Below are positions 29,481 through 39,091 of a stretch of DNA of 64,000 nt, in pieces. Numbering within the stretch: the stretch's first letter is position 1; every line of letters starts with the position of its first letter. The DNA comes from Ascarosepion bandense (lineage: Eukaryota > Mollusca > Cephalopoda > Sepiida > Sepiidae): the NCBI GenBank assembly GCA_037127315.1, contig JBBBDQ010000400.1, positions 117,501 through 181,500 on the forward strand, in the 5' to 3' direction. The notes under the pieces were generated by a model that made no database searches, was not told the origin of the DNA, and saw nothing but the letters and a program-made list of their open reading frames with translations. Both the position numbers and the translations under genes were made by a program.

Positions 29481-29866
29481 CTTATTTATGAATGAAACTT
29501 TGTGAGTGTGTGTCTCTGTGTGTGTATCCGTTACCTATAGACTCCGAAACGGCTGAACGGATTTTCTTGAAAATTTACACAGTTGTAGTATAAGCGTCTG
29601 CGAGTGTTCTTAGCTAGGTTTTGTGCCGAGGTACCCCCGATAAATATCGAAAATCGATAATCGAAAACATCGGGTTATAGAAGGAGTGGTCCGATTTTAA
29701 TCAAATTTGATACACTCATAGACAAAGACATAAGAAACGATATTCAGAAGTTTCAAGGTTGCAGTTCTTATTGCTTTTTAGTTTTTCGTACCAACGTCCA
29801 AAGAGTCTGAGCTCCAGGACCATGGTTTAGTTTTAAAGCTTTCATTAGACCCGAGCAACGTACATT
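29478..29866 (+). mobile_element. Helitron-like element, internally deleted
   Basis: Begins 'aagcttatttatgaatgaaa' (5' end slightly changed) and has the conserved 'cgttacctatagactccgaa' and 'catgatttagtttt'-type blocks, then jumps to the 3' end near 29770. It stops at 'cccgagcaacg', inside the terminal hairpin, where another repeat (matching 38.64-38.74 kb) begins. Confidence 0.75.
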
Positions 29867-30008
29867 GAGAAATGAATGATAACATGTTATCGTTACAGCT
29901 CATTTCTGGCATCTATCAATTATAATACGCGAAAGATTATCTGTAAATAAGTTTCATTGTTTTTTAAACAAACACAAATACATACATGCATACATTTCTC
30001 TCTTTCGT

Positions 30009-30052
30009 CTTGGAACTGATGAAGCCTTAACTGGCGAAATGCATTATCAAAT
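30009..30052 (+). ncRNA. hammerhead-like motif
   Basis: CTGATGA (30016-30022), A, stem II GCC/GGC with loop TTAACT, GAA (30036-30038), helix III ATGCAT (palindrome), residue 17 = T. Helix I is weak: only four of six pairs form. The sequence upstream at 29867-29960 is a dispersed repeat also seen at 38.64 kb. Confidence 0.5.
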
Positions 30053-30142
30053 TTTTCCTCTCTTTTTACACAATATTTCCATTTATCACATTGCCTAAAG
30101 GGTCCTCGGGTTTGGGATAATTATGACGTCTACTTTATTTAA

Positions 30143-30146
<4 letters not shown>

Positions 30147-30177
<31 letters not shown>
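30147..30177. repeat. (TA)n microsatellite
   Basis: About 15 TA units next to H1 copy 3. Confidence 0.97.
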
Positions 30178-30180
<3 letters not shown>

Positions 30181-30228
30181 ATCCGCAGACAGATCTGTTT
30201 CGCTGTATTACAGGTCATCAGTACGGCT
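30178..30228 (-). ncRNA. hammerhead-ribozyme-like motif, H1 copy 3
   Basis: Minus strand: helix I CCGTA/TGCGG (five pairs, one G-T), CTGATGA, stem II CTGT/ACAG with a C-C mismatch at the base, GAA, helix III ACAGATCTGT, residue 17 = C. The core is intact. Best overall fold of the H1 copies for helix I; copy 1 is best for stem II. Confidence 0.72.
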
Positions 30229-30449
30229 TAGACTCCGTTCGCCTCCTAACCCAAAATTGAAACCCGACCAAATCGGCGTCAGTCGGCGATTCTACCCCTA
30301 GGCCACAAGCGTCCGGCAGAAGAAGGCAGGCTTTTTAGCGCGTATAAACACGCCCAATAGCTAGAGTGCTCCAATTCATTATCGAATAAGCGATGCGTAT
30401 ATGCCGGGGTAGCTATTGTTTACAAAGCCTCCCACTCTTCCAGAGTGCT

Positions 30450-30455
<6 letters not shown>
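30178..30455 (-). repeat. hammerhead-bearing short repeat, H1 copy 3
   Basis: A body of about 220 bases bounded on both sides by TA microsatellites. On the minus strand the hammerhead-like motif forms its 3' end. Words shared with copy 1 include 'gaaacccgaccaaatcggcg' and 'cttttagcg'. Confidence 0.72.

Positions 30456-30459
<4 letters not shown>

Positions 30460-30502
<43 letters not shown>
30460..30502. repeat. (TA)n microsatellite, left half
   Basis: About 21 TA units, cut at 30502 by the LTR-like element. Confidence 0.95.
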
Positions 30503-30506
<4 letters not shown>

Positions 30507-31492
30507 ACGAAGATGCATTTCTATGTAAAAAAAAATATTAATGAAGTCAACAAAAAAGTTAAAATTAATAGTCAGGGATTTTACTGAGTCCTACTTGTTA
30601 ATTCAAATAAGTTTTCATTCATGAAGTAGTTGTAAAATAGAGAAATTAGAAATAGAACGCTTGAAAGATTCTAGATCATTCCAGTATATTCGAGAAAAAT
30701 CTAGATGATTCGAGAAACATCAAAAAATATGCTAATTAGGTGCTAGCCCCTATAAAAAGAGTTTTTTTGACGAGATATTTTTTTCAGTTGTAAAAATAAA
30801 TTTCTGCCATCATCAGCTCCGGCTTTTGATTCAAGTATTATTATATCCAGCCGAAAGAATCTCTATGAAAAGTTGCCGACGAACAAAAATCCAAGGAGGA
30901 CCTTCTGGAACTTAACTGGTAAATAGGATTTTTGACTCTTTTCATTGACCAAACTGAATATCTTTCGATATATACATATATTTGTGGATTTCCAGTAATA
31001 GCACTTAGATTACTTCGCTATCTCTAAAGTGGTATAGATACTTGACTCCTGTATTTACTAGCCATCCCACGCAAGGCCAGTTGTGACACATGATCATTTT
31101 ATAGTGGGTATTCCCGGCCATATAGCCGGGCCAAAAAATGTTTGTCTATTTTTCCCCAGTCGTGGTTCTACCCTTCGGCGGAACCACGACTGAGTTTGTG
31201 CTCTCTGTTCGGAAGCAGAGAACGCCCTCTACCCGAAGGCAGAGAACTGATAGTGTCATAGAGCAGTCAGGCGAATGTCTAAGACCATTCCCCTTGATAC
31301 TTGACTCCCTCACCTTACCTTCTCCCTCGAAACACTTCGCCAGTAACCTCTATGCTTTCTGTTTGAATGCTACCATTTATATTTGTATATATTTTATTTT
31401 ATGCTTTTCGTAAATTAAATATTTGTTTGTGATTTAGCTCTCTCTTTTTCGGTAAATCATTTTCTTTTCTTTTGTTACAACTTCTAACATTT

Positions 31493-31496
<4 letters not shown>
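30503..31496 (+). mobile_element. LTR-like element in a TA microsatellite
   Basis: Starts TGTTACGAAGATG and ends with CAACTTCTAACATTTAACA; the ends TGTTA.GAAG and CTTC.TAACA are inverted. TA microsatellite stands on both sides (30460-30502 and 31497-31541). Inside are a possible TATA box (ctataaaaag, near 30749) and a polyadenylation signal (aaataaa, near 30798). Nothing codes for a retroelement protein, so it would be a solo LTR or a small non-autonomous element. The 91-codon frame at 31138 contains fold-back sequence and is not taken as a gene. Confidence 0.45.
31155..31192. repeat. hairpin, 12-bp arms
   Basis: CAGTCGTGGTTC and GAACCACGACTG flank a 12-base loop. Two further GAGAAC/GTTCTC-type words follow. 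Confidence 0.8.

Positions 31497-31541
<45 letters not shown>
31497..31541. repeat. (TA)n microsatellite, right half
   Basis: About 22 TA units beyond the LTR-like element. Confidence 0.97.
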
Positions 31542-31544
<3 letters not shown>

Positions 31545-31658
31545 AAAAGTGCGAGAAGCTGTGAAGGTTTTGCTTAAAGTGCAGATTTATTGTTGTTATT
31601 ATTATTATTTATATTACTTGTTTCTTGCATGATATATTTAGTGTCCATAATGGTATTT

Positions 31659-31705
31659 GTGACGCTACACGTGTTTCGAGTCTAAAGTTGACTCTCTTCA
31701 GAGGA
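31659..31705 (-). ncRNA. hammerhead-like motif
   Basis: Minus strand: CTGAAGA, stem II GAGTC/GACTC (five perfect pairs, loop AACTTTA), GAA, helix III ACACGTGT (8-base palindrome), residue 17 = A. Helix I is poor as written. Core and stem II are exact, without the extra base seen in other families. Confidence 0.5.
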
Positions 31706-31744
31706 ATGAACTTGTGACGTTTGCTTTTCTGATGGCCAAGGTAT

Positions 31745-31910
31745 CGTGTGTAAATAGATAAGTCAAAAAGTTCATGTGTGTGAGGTTCTTCCCCCCACCC
31801 CCTCGCATGTTAAATTTCTTCTGGCGTCTTCTTTATCTTTGAATAATTTGAAATTGTTTTCTACGGGGCATCTACTTCTTTTTATTGCTTTCTGGATACT
31901 ATTAGAATTT

Positions 31911-31962
<52 letters not shown>

Positions 31963-32162
31963 CGTTTCTATTTTTCGAATTTCGTGTTTCTGTGCGTGTG
32001 TTTTAGGTTTTTTATATTGTTTTTTGTTGAGGGAAGTTTTGTATTTTTTTTTATAAATATTTCTTCCTGCATTATGAGTGTGTCATAATCTGCATTTTGG
32101 TAGATATCCATTGCTCTGAATTTATTCTATATCAATATCTCTCATTGGAAGAACCCTATTTC

Positions 32163-32223
<61 letters not shown>

Positions 32224-32590
32224 GGATATGTTGTAGTTGGTCCAAAGAGAGAAAAGTGAACATTTTAAAAAAGGAGACAAACAGCAAACGTTTTTGGTTA
32301 TAAAGTATATTTTCTCTCTTTTCTTTAATAGAAATTATACTTTATTTTTCATATTTTTGCTGTACGTGACTTTCATCAGGCAAAGAATGATTACTTCCAG
32401 ATATTATTAAAAGGAATTAATTCTTCTTATGATTTTGACGTTCAGCTATTGTCTTCTTTGTGTGTGTAGTAATTCGAACTTTCTTGGACTTGTAGAGAAA
32501 TCTTCTTTCGCTTAAGGGGTAATAAAATAATTGGGATAGGACGAAGGAAGAGGGTATTTCATTTTTTTTTTTTATTACCGCTGTTTATGT
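31745..32590. other. unassigned stretch with two microsatellites
   Basis: (GT)n at 31911-31959 and (TA)n at 32171-32221. The 61-codon frame at 31776 ends in the GT tract (VCVCVCV) and is not a gene. Confidence 0.6.
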
Positions 32591-32591
32591 C

Positions 32592-32752
32592 ATTTGGATA
32601 AATATATCTGTTAAAATATCTGTTAAAATGAGATGTCAGTGTTATTTTCAATTTTTTGGCTAATTAAAGCGACAATTTATCAAAAGTATCCTGTATATAT
32701 GCAGGCTGTTTCAAGAATTTATACACAATCTTACGTGTATAAATATCTCAAC
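32592..32752 (+). mobile_element. 3' end of a mariner-like element
   Basis: 'aaaatgagatgtcagtgtta' and 'ttttggctaattaaagcgac' match the 3' flank of the mariner remnant near 38.43-38.48 kb. A terminal word 'cctgtatatatgcaggctg' follows. No coding part remains. Confidence 0.5.
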
Positions 32753-32774
32753 TTAGATTCTTTTCGAATTTACA

Positions 32775-33072
32775 CGCAGTGGATATCGGCTCGGATCGAG
32801 AAATCGGGGAACGGAGTTCGAATTCCAGATAAAATCCCTGCATTCACTTACGCGCAAATAACTTTGGGAAAGGTATTAATCTGTCGCTTCCCTACAGCTA
32901 TGGATTAAATAACAGGACAGATTGGGTTCTTTAGCCTTGGCTGGCAACCAGTCTAACGCACAAAATAATGGCAACTAACTACTGGATAATCTTTTGCCCA
33001 GTCAGTCATGTCTCTTTCGAGACATGATCGCCCAAGCGTGTATCACGTATGACACTTAACTGACTGACTGAT
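32775..33072 (+). mobile_element. tRNA-related SINE
   Basis: From 'cgcagtggatatcggctc' through 'ggagttcgaattcc' to the tail hairpin and 'gtgtatcacgtatgac' and 'actgactgactgatt'. The first few head bases are missing. Confidence 0.87.
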
Positions 33073-33371
33073 TACTAATGTCATTCAGGCTTCGCTATAA
33101 AAATCGTAATTACATCTTGAAAGGCTACTGGAAGTATGAGAATGAAGTTTAAAGATTGTATTGAGTTTCATTCATTCATTCATTCAACCACACGGATTAT
33201 ATACTCACGAATTAAAGATAAGTTTGATGGATCTGTACAGGAATCGTCTCTGTAGACCACGGGTATTAATCACACTTAATGGAACTAGAAAGGGCGATGG
33301 AAAAGTTTCACAGAAGTCCAATAAACCTAAAGAAATGTTTGTGATTCCAATGTGTCGCGTTGTCAGCAATT

Positions 33372-34390
33372 CTTCTTCTTCTTCTATGTGCCCTGTCCCT
33401 TCAGGACGTAGGCGATCATGGATCTCCACGTCTCCCTATCCCTTGTGGCTCTTAGTATGTTTGCTCCTGTTGCTCCTGGCAACCCCCGTTCCGTCATCCA
33501 CCTGATCAGACTCTGCAGATATGTTATCCGCTGCCTTCCTCTGTCTCTCCTTCCTTCTATTTGACCAGTCAGTATCAGGTTCTCCAGGCTCTCCTTCCTC
33601 ACTGCATGTCCCAGGAACTTCAGTTGTCTCTTCCTGATGCTCAGCATCAATTTCCTTTTCGTTGCCATTCCCTCCAACACCTCGTCGTTGCTTGTATGCT
33701 CAGTCCACGATATCCGTAGCATCCTTCTGTAGAACCACATTTCGGCCGCTTCCATTTTTTCCTCATTTTCGATGATATTGTCCAGCATTCACAGCCGTAC
33801 TGAAGAACTGACATCAAGTAGCAGTCTAGCACTCTTTTCTTCGTTTCTATTGAGATCTTCCTGTGTGTTAGTATTTTGCTCATCTTCTGGGACGCGTCCT
33901 TTGCCATGCCAATTCGCCTTCGGATCTCCGTGTCACACATTCCATCTCCTGTTAGAACACTTCCTAGGTACTTAAATTCTTGGACTTGTTTGATTCTGTT
34001 ATCCCCCACCTGTATTTGGCATTTTGGGTTGTATCTTTTGCTGATGACCATGCATTCAGTTTTCTTAAAGTTTATTTGTAGTCCCTTCTTGTCACTCTCC
34101 ACTGCTACTTTCTGTATGAGATCTTGCAGTTTCCTTTCCGTGTCCGCAATCAGTACTGTATCGTCCGCGTATCTTATGTTGTTCAGGTTGTGGCCTCCAA
34201 TAATAAATCCTGGTGTGTCATCTAGGGTCCTCAAAATATTCTCGCTGTATAGGTTGAACAAATCCGGTGAAAAGACACATCCTTGTCATACGCCTTTTTC
34301 TATCTTTGTGTATCTACTGAGGTCGTTACCTGTCCGTATGCAGGCCGTTTGCTGCCAGTAGAGATTCTTGATTATTCTTATATCTGTCAG
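33372..34390 (-). pseudogene. RTE-like LINE, best copy (reverse transcriptase C-terminal half)
   Basis: Two overlapping minus-strand frames (34261-33647, 204 codons; 33788-33384, 134 codons) make up one protein with a frameshift near 33.7-33.8 kb. In order: RYADDTVLIADTERKL, the catalytic YADD box of reverse transcriptase; FKKTECMVISKRYN; FKYLGSVLTGDG, the thumb-side motif; DTEIRRRIGMAKDA; VLDCYLMSVLQYGCECW; FYRRMLRISW; and LENLILTGQIEGRRDRG near the end. The endonuclease and the first half of the reverse transcriptase are missing (5' truncated near 34390). The 3' end is followed by a short AAG-type tail. All other RTE pieces in the window can be placed against this copy. Confidence 0.87.
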
Positions 34391-34394
34391 CAAT

Positions 34395-35025
34395 AACTGG
34401 ATCAAAACGGTCATCTTTTTAAAAATATGCGATGACAAAATCCTGTAAGTACAGATTTTTAATAATTACTGTTTTCATATGTATTATTAAAATTAGAATG
34501 AATTGTTTGAATTACGTCTTGAGAAAGCTACAATAGCGGTATGCATTTTTTGAGACGCCTTGTATATTAGTTCTTAAAAATATCCTATTTCATTGATGGA
34601 TTGTTTCATTAATGTATCATGTAATTTCAGTCTCTACTGCTTATAAAAACTAGCATCCCACCCCGTTTAGTCTAAATTTTGCTTGGTAGGGTCACAAATT
34701 ATACAAACAGCCAAGGCAGCAACCATAGAATTAAATCTAATACAGGCCTCAATACTAGCAACGAAAAAAGAGTACTTCGAGAATTTGACACACACAAGTC
34801 ATACTGAAAGCATGAGTATAAGAAAGAAGCAGAGAGTAGCATACCAAAGAAGCTTGTGTATATGGATAGCATAACATCGATAGACATGTAGTAATAGTAA
34901 TATCAGCTGTTTCTTTATAAGTAAACATTCGGTCTTTAATGACCGAACAGCCAATGCTATTCAAGATAGGCAGTCTCTGGACAGCTCTGAAGTGCATTCC
35001 AGAAGTTTTACCACTATTTCAGGAG
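34395..35025. other. unassigned stretch
   Basis: Short overlapping frames on both strands between 34683 and 34997, without motif. Nothing else recognised. Confidence 0.4.
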
Positions 35026-35028
35026 AGA

Positions 35029-35057
35029 TCTAAACTTATTCATGAATGGAACTTTGT

Positions 35058-35107
<50 letters not shown>

Positions 35108-35353
35108 GTTACCTATAGACTCCGAAACGGCCGAACCGATTTTCTTGAAAATTTTCACAGTTGTACTATAAGCGTCTGTGAGATTTTGTGTCGAGGTACC
35201 CCCAATAAATATCGAAAATCGATAATCGAAAAAAGCAGGTTATAGAAGGAGTGGTCCGATTTTAATCAAATTTGATACACTCATAGACAAAGACACAAGA
35301 AACGATATTCGGAAGTTTCAAGGTTGCAGTTCTTACAATAGTGCAGAAAATCG

Positions 35354-35402
<49 letters not shown>

Positions 35403-35755
35403 CAAGATGTTTGTGTGTATGTCTGTTTATCTGCCTGTACGTTTGTATTTTTACAGCCTTTTTAATTTAGTTTTTGCTTCGGGTTTGGCTCCAAGAAGAT
35501 ATAATTGTAGTTCTTAGTCTCAGCCATGATACCATTTACTCAGAGGAGTTATTTAGCCTTCCAAATTCAGTTTACGACGAAAAAAACTTATTTGATATCA
35601 ATACCAGGAAATCAAAATTTGACTTACATCCATTCATTTTTCTTTCAGTCTACGGTTTCGCTTTAACTGGAAACAACTATTGTTTTTAGTCTTTCGTGCC
35701 AACGTCCAAAGCATCTGTACACAAGGACCATGGATTAGTTTTAAAACTTTCATTT
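35029..35755 (+). mobile_element. Helitron-like element, 3' end missing
   Basis: Begins after A with TCTAAACTTATTCATGAATG. It has (GT)n at 35059-35105, the 'cgttacctatagactccgaa' block, (TA)n at 35355-35398 and the conserved 3' half, but stops at 'agttttaaaactttcatt' before the terminal hairpin, where an RTE LINE piece begins. A 71-codon frame (35474-35689) covers the conserved 3' half. Confidence 0.8.
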
Positions 35756-35759
35756 CGCC

Positions 35760-35998
35760 TTCAAGATAACGGCTCTCAACAACTTCCTATTTTTTGTAGC
35801 TCTTAGCAATATTTATTTTTTCAGCATTCCTCCTACTCACTGTTTTGGTATCGTTAAGTACGTTACACGCTTCTTCCCACTGCTTGTTTTACTTTCAGTC
35901 TATCCTGTGAGTGTTAAATTTGCCAAGATATCTTTTCTAATTACGTGCCTCAGATAATTTAACTGTTTAACTGTCGCTTTATGATTCTAAATATAAGT
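35760..35998 (-). pseudogene. RTE-like LINE fragment
   Basis: The plus strand reads 'tagctcttagcaatattta', 'cagtctatcctgtgagtgtt' and 'aattacgtgcctcagataat', which follow the complement of the LINE 3' coding end (compare 33.43-33.63 kb). Very diverged. Confidence 0.55.
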
Positions 35999-35999
35999 G

Positions 36000-36665
36000 A
36001 CTTTTTAGGGAGCTCACACTAGGTGTAAGCTGATGGCATTTACGTTCGAGTTTGATTTGAAGACGATTTTGAGTTTTGACGAGATATATGTGGAAAAATA
36101 AAAGTATACCTTTTGTACGTTTAAATAGAAATATATTAATAGAAAAGAATAACATGAATTGGTAGGAGTTAAAGGTTCAATAAGAAACAGTATTAAGAAG
36201 TTAATGCTATCAAGAGTTCGTAGTAGTCCTTGCAAAAGTGGGTTTATGTGTATGTTTGCAGGAACGTATGTATGTATATATGTATGAGCGTTTACAGTTG
36301 GGTAGGATTGTCTTTGAGGTTATCGCTCAAGTTGGATGGTGAAAAGGAAGGAGGTGAGAGGTGAGAGAGAAAAATAGAAACAATAATAGCGATCGCTTGA
36401 CGTTTGTCAAGGATACGTGTTAATTGCTCGTTTTCGTTCTCTGTGGAGACGGTCGAGCTTGCTCCGTCGTTTATTTCGTTTTCTGGGGCTCCGAACAGAT
36501 CATTTAGGAATTCACTAGCTGATGTGATTCTGGCCTTTCTGTTTTGTTTTTAGATGTTTACTAATTTTTTATTGGCCGAAAAGCATTTCGCATATAGGCG
36601 TGAAATTTCGCGAGTTTTGTGTGTGTTAAGCAAAGTTGGTAATATTTGAGAAAATTGGTTTATTT
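36000..36665. other. unassigned stretch
   Basis: No motif recognised. Contains 'tttggccgaaaagcatttcg' near 36573, unlike other repeats here. Confidence 0.4.
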
Positions 36666-36674
36666 CTAAAAAAA

Positions 36675-36905
36675 AGTCAATGGACACCGTCTGTGAGAAA
36701 AACAGCACCATGATGAAATTCATTCCGCCAGAAATTTGGAAACGGGCACCTGTACTGCTTGGTATTCATGCTGGAAGCTTCAATACGAACATTTCAGAGA
36801 TTTTTGGTGTCAATCTGAGGACAGAGCAGATGATTTAGAAAGAGTTGGATGAGTTTAATGATGATTACAAAGGTGAAATGATCTCTAGTAATAGCGACGT
36901 TATAC
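36675..36905 (+). pseudogene. mariner-like transposase remnant, N-terminal part
   Basis: Plus strand in one frame: MDTVCEKNSTMMKFIPPEIW, then KRAPVLLGIHAGSFNTNISE, then IFGVNLRTEQMI and, after a stop, KELDEFNDDYKGEM. It looks like a helix-turn-helix DNA-binding region; the order and words resemble the N-terminus of mariner-type transposases that I associate with octopus genomes. The identification from memory needs a database search. The C-terminal counterpart is at 38250-38440. Confidence 0.6.
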
Positions 36906-37190
36906 CTAAATTCTTCTTCTTACAGGGTCTCAGACTCAACATGTAGACCTACGTTAAGTGCCTTGAGGTGGTAGTGCTCCCCTGTGTCCTGATGTTGGTT
37001 TTCGGAAGACCCTATGCCCGGCAACAGGATTTTGCATCATGCCGTAGAAGCAGGAGAATACAGTCAGGGCGGTCAGTCAATTTCTGCCAAATGTAAGGTG
37101 AATACCCTTTATATTTGGCCACATAACTCTTCAGACCGCAATCGCCTTTATTATTAAGTGTCGGAAGCAGCTGAGCAAGAGACCAAAAAG
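36905..37190. other. unassigned insert within the mariner remnant
   Basis: 'ttcttcttcttacagggtct' and 'tgtgtcctgatgttggtttt' show no similarity to other parts of the window. It lies between the mariner N-terminal remnant and the LINE. Confidence 0.35.
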
Positions 37191-37194
37191 CCTG

Positions 37195-38245
37195 CTTGTA
37201 TCCTAGGTCCTACGCTCTTTCTAATCTACATCAATGATCTCCCCGATGCCATAAGATCACAAGTAGGCATGTACGCCGATGATACCACAGTTTAATCTCG
37301 CCTCGATCAAAAATCTAGTGTTGGTGACTAAAGCGAACCTCGCTGCCGAGCTTGAAAAGGACCTCCAATCCGTGGTGGATTGGGGTAAGAAATGGCTCGT
37401 AAAATTCAATTCTTCCAAAACGAAGCTGCTGTCAATTAATCACCACAGGCAACCGCACCTCCCTCCCATTAGCATGGAACAGGCTTGCCTCCCAGAGAGT
37501 AAAACACTACGCCTGCTTAGCCTGACACCCTCAGCGGACCTCAAGTGGAATGACTATGTCGAATCCATTGCTAAATCCGCTGCTATGAAAGTCAGCTATC
37601 TGTGCAGGGCCTGGAAATTCTTTCCCCCTGAATCTATCCTGCACATATATAAATCTACCGTCCGTATTGAATACTGCTGCCACATCTGGTCGGGTGTCCC
37701 TGCTATTTTCCTCGAGCTTCTTGACAAAATACAGCGGAGAATCTGTAATGTGATCGATACCGATTTAGCTGACCGCCTGCAGTCACTCTCTCACCGGCGT
37801 GACGTGGCTTCCCTGTGCTTCTTCTATAAGTACTTTCACGGCTTCTGCTTGGATGAACTTAAATCACTTGTGCCCCCGAGGTGGGAATTTGCACGAGATA
37901 CTAGATTGGCAACTAGGTCCCACCCCTTTACAGTGAAACCGACGAAATGTAACCGCAATTTCTACTCCAACAGCTTCTTTTCTTGCACTTCCCGCCTGTG
38001 GAATTCCCTTCCGCATGCTTGCTTCCCCGACGACTACAACCTCCAGGAGTTTAAATGTAAGGACAATAGACACTTCCTAACACACTAACTCCACCCATTC
38101 CCTTCAACACTCTCCCTACGTACCTCCTAACTCGTCTATCACCCTCCCTCTGACATTCCCTATACCCAATCGCTCTATGTAACCCCCTGCGCTATAGTGG
38201 CAGTGGACTGCCTTGCTTGGGGTGATATGATTAAAAAAAAAATAC
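37195..38245 (+). pseudogene. CR1/Jockey-like LINE, longest copy
   Basis: Begins [20 protein letters not shown], then VGMYADDTT, the catalytic YADD box of the reverse transcriptase. A frameshift follows, and the 269-codon frame at 37279-38088 carries the rest: VDWGKKWLVKFNSSKTK, LRLLSLTPSADLKWNDYVES, LHIYKSTVRIEYCCHIWSG, LDKIQRRICNVIDTDLADR, HRRDVASLCFFYKYFHGFC and FSCTSRLWNSLP. The 3' tail (cactccagtcctaac-like UTR, then 'gtggcagtggactgccttgc' and 'ggggtgatatgattaaaa') ends near 38240. The copy is 5' truncated inside the reverse transcriptase, as is usual for LINEs, and lacks an endonuclease. Confidence 0.9.
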
Positions 38246-38249
38246 CAAA

Positions 38250-38440
38250 GATGAACTGAAGGTAACGATTATGGCAGCATTCACCAACTTAAACAAGGAG
38301 ACCGTCCAGAAGAGTTGCAGGTGATTCTGAAATCGTTCTGAGGCCGTGGTTGATGCAAATGGGGATTTTATTGAATAAATTGAATTTATTGAATAAAATA
38401 TTTTTGTGTAATTTTGGTAAATATATAAATTAAAATGAGA
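38250..38440 (+). pseudogene. mariner-like transposase remnant, C-terminal part
   Basis: 'gatgaactgaaggtaacgat' begins a frame reading DELKVTIMAAFTNLNKETVQ, then after two breaks EAVVDANGDFIE. This looks like the C-terminus of the same mariner-type transposase as 36675-36905. The flank from 38434 (aaaatgagatgtgagtgtta) also occurs at 32.63 kb, so it is probably the 3' end of the element. Confidence 0.6.
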
Positions 38441-38545
38441 TGTGAGTGTTATTTTAATTTTTTGCGTAATTTAGACGACAATTCATTCATTGCACACTGT
38501 ACACACACACACATATACGCATAAATACACGCATACATACCCCCC

Positions 38546-38547
<2 letters not shown>

Positions 38548-38591
<44 letters not shown>
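38548..38591. repeat. (TA)n microsatellite
   Basis: About 21 TA units immediately upstream of a hammerhead-like motif. Confidence 0.97.
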
Positions 38592-38595
<4 letters not shown>

Positions 38596-38599
38596 CTCA

Positions 38600-38644
38600 T
38601 ACCCCTGAAGATGATCTCGGAAGTAGATTGAAAGTACTTGCGTA
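38600..38644 (+). ncRNA. hammerhead-like motif
   Basis: Helix I ATCC-side: TACCC against GCGTA with one mismatch; CTGAAGA (38605-38611); one extra T; stem II GATCT/AGATT (five pairs, one G-T); GAA (38630-38632); helix III AGTACT (palindrome); residue 17 = T. Confidence 0.55.
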
Positions 38645-38760
38645 CATTGAGAAATGAATGATAACATCTGTTATCGTTACAGCTCATTTCTGGCATCTTT
38701 CAATTATAATACGCGAAAGATTATCTGTGAGTATAAACGGATTTTATTAAAAAATAAACA
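38640..38760 (+). repeat. dispersed repeat, copy of 29.87-29.96 kb
   Basis: 'cgtacattgagaaatgaatg' and 'ataatacgcgaaagattatc' occur in both places in the same order. It joins directly onto the hammerhead-like motif here; at 29.87 kb it follows a truncated Helitron-like element. Confidence 0.85.
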
Positions 38761-38977
38761 GACTCATTGTTTGAAATTTATTTAATCTGACATGACTGCA
38801 TATATATATATTCAGTATTTATAATCGCGAATGCTATGTGTGGAGTTTTCGTCTCTGTAAATCATATTGCTTTTTGGGATAATATCTATTGACCTTTCTA
38901 TTTTAGGTATTTCATGTATTATATTAATTAGATATTTTTTTGTGATTATCCTCGCCGTTTGACGGATTTTATATATT

Positions 38978-38983
<6 letters not shown>

Positions 38984-39035
<52 letters not shown>

Positions 39036-39046
39036 TCGGTTAAGAG

Positions 39047-39089
<43 letters not shown>
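38984..39089. repeat. inverted repeat with two TA microsatellites
   Basis: (TA)n at 38984-39031 and 39049-39089 with 'atgcgtcggttaagagaaat' between them. That word is repeated in reverse complement (atttctcttagccgatgcat) just downstream of the second tract, at 39086-39105. Confidence 0.9.
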
Positions 39090-39090
<1 letters not shown>

Positions 39091-39091
39091 C

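Noticed and set aside
30808..30835. A minus-strand CTGATGATGGCAGAAA word as a hammerhead
   Set aside because: Core-like words are present but there is no stem II between them; possibly a coincidence within the LTR-like element.
32370..32400. A minus-strand CTGATGAAAG word as a hammerhead
   Set aside because: No paired stem II and no GAA at the expected distance.
33161..33505. 114-codon plus-strand frame
   Set aside because: Its second half is the antisense of the RTE LINE coding region; the first half has no motif.
37279..38088. 269-codon frame as a host gene
   Set aside because: It carries the LINE reverse-transcriptase tail, a YADD box lies just upstream in another frame, and the 3' end is the family tail.
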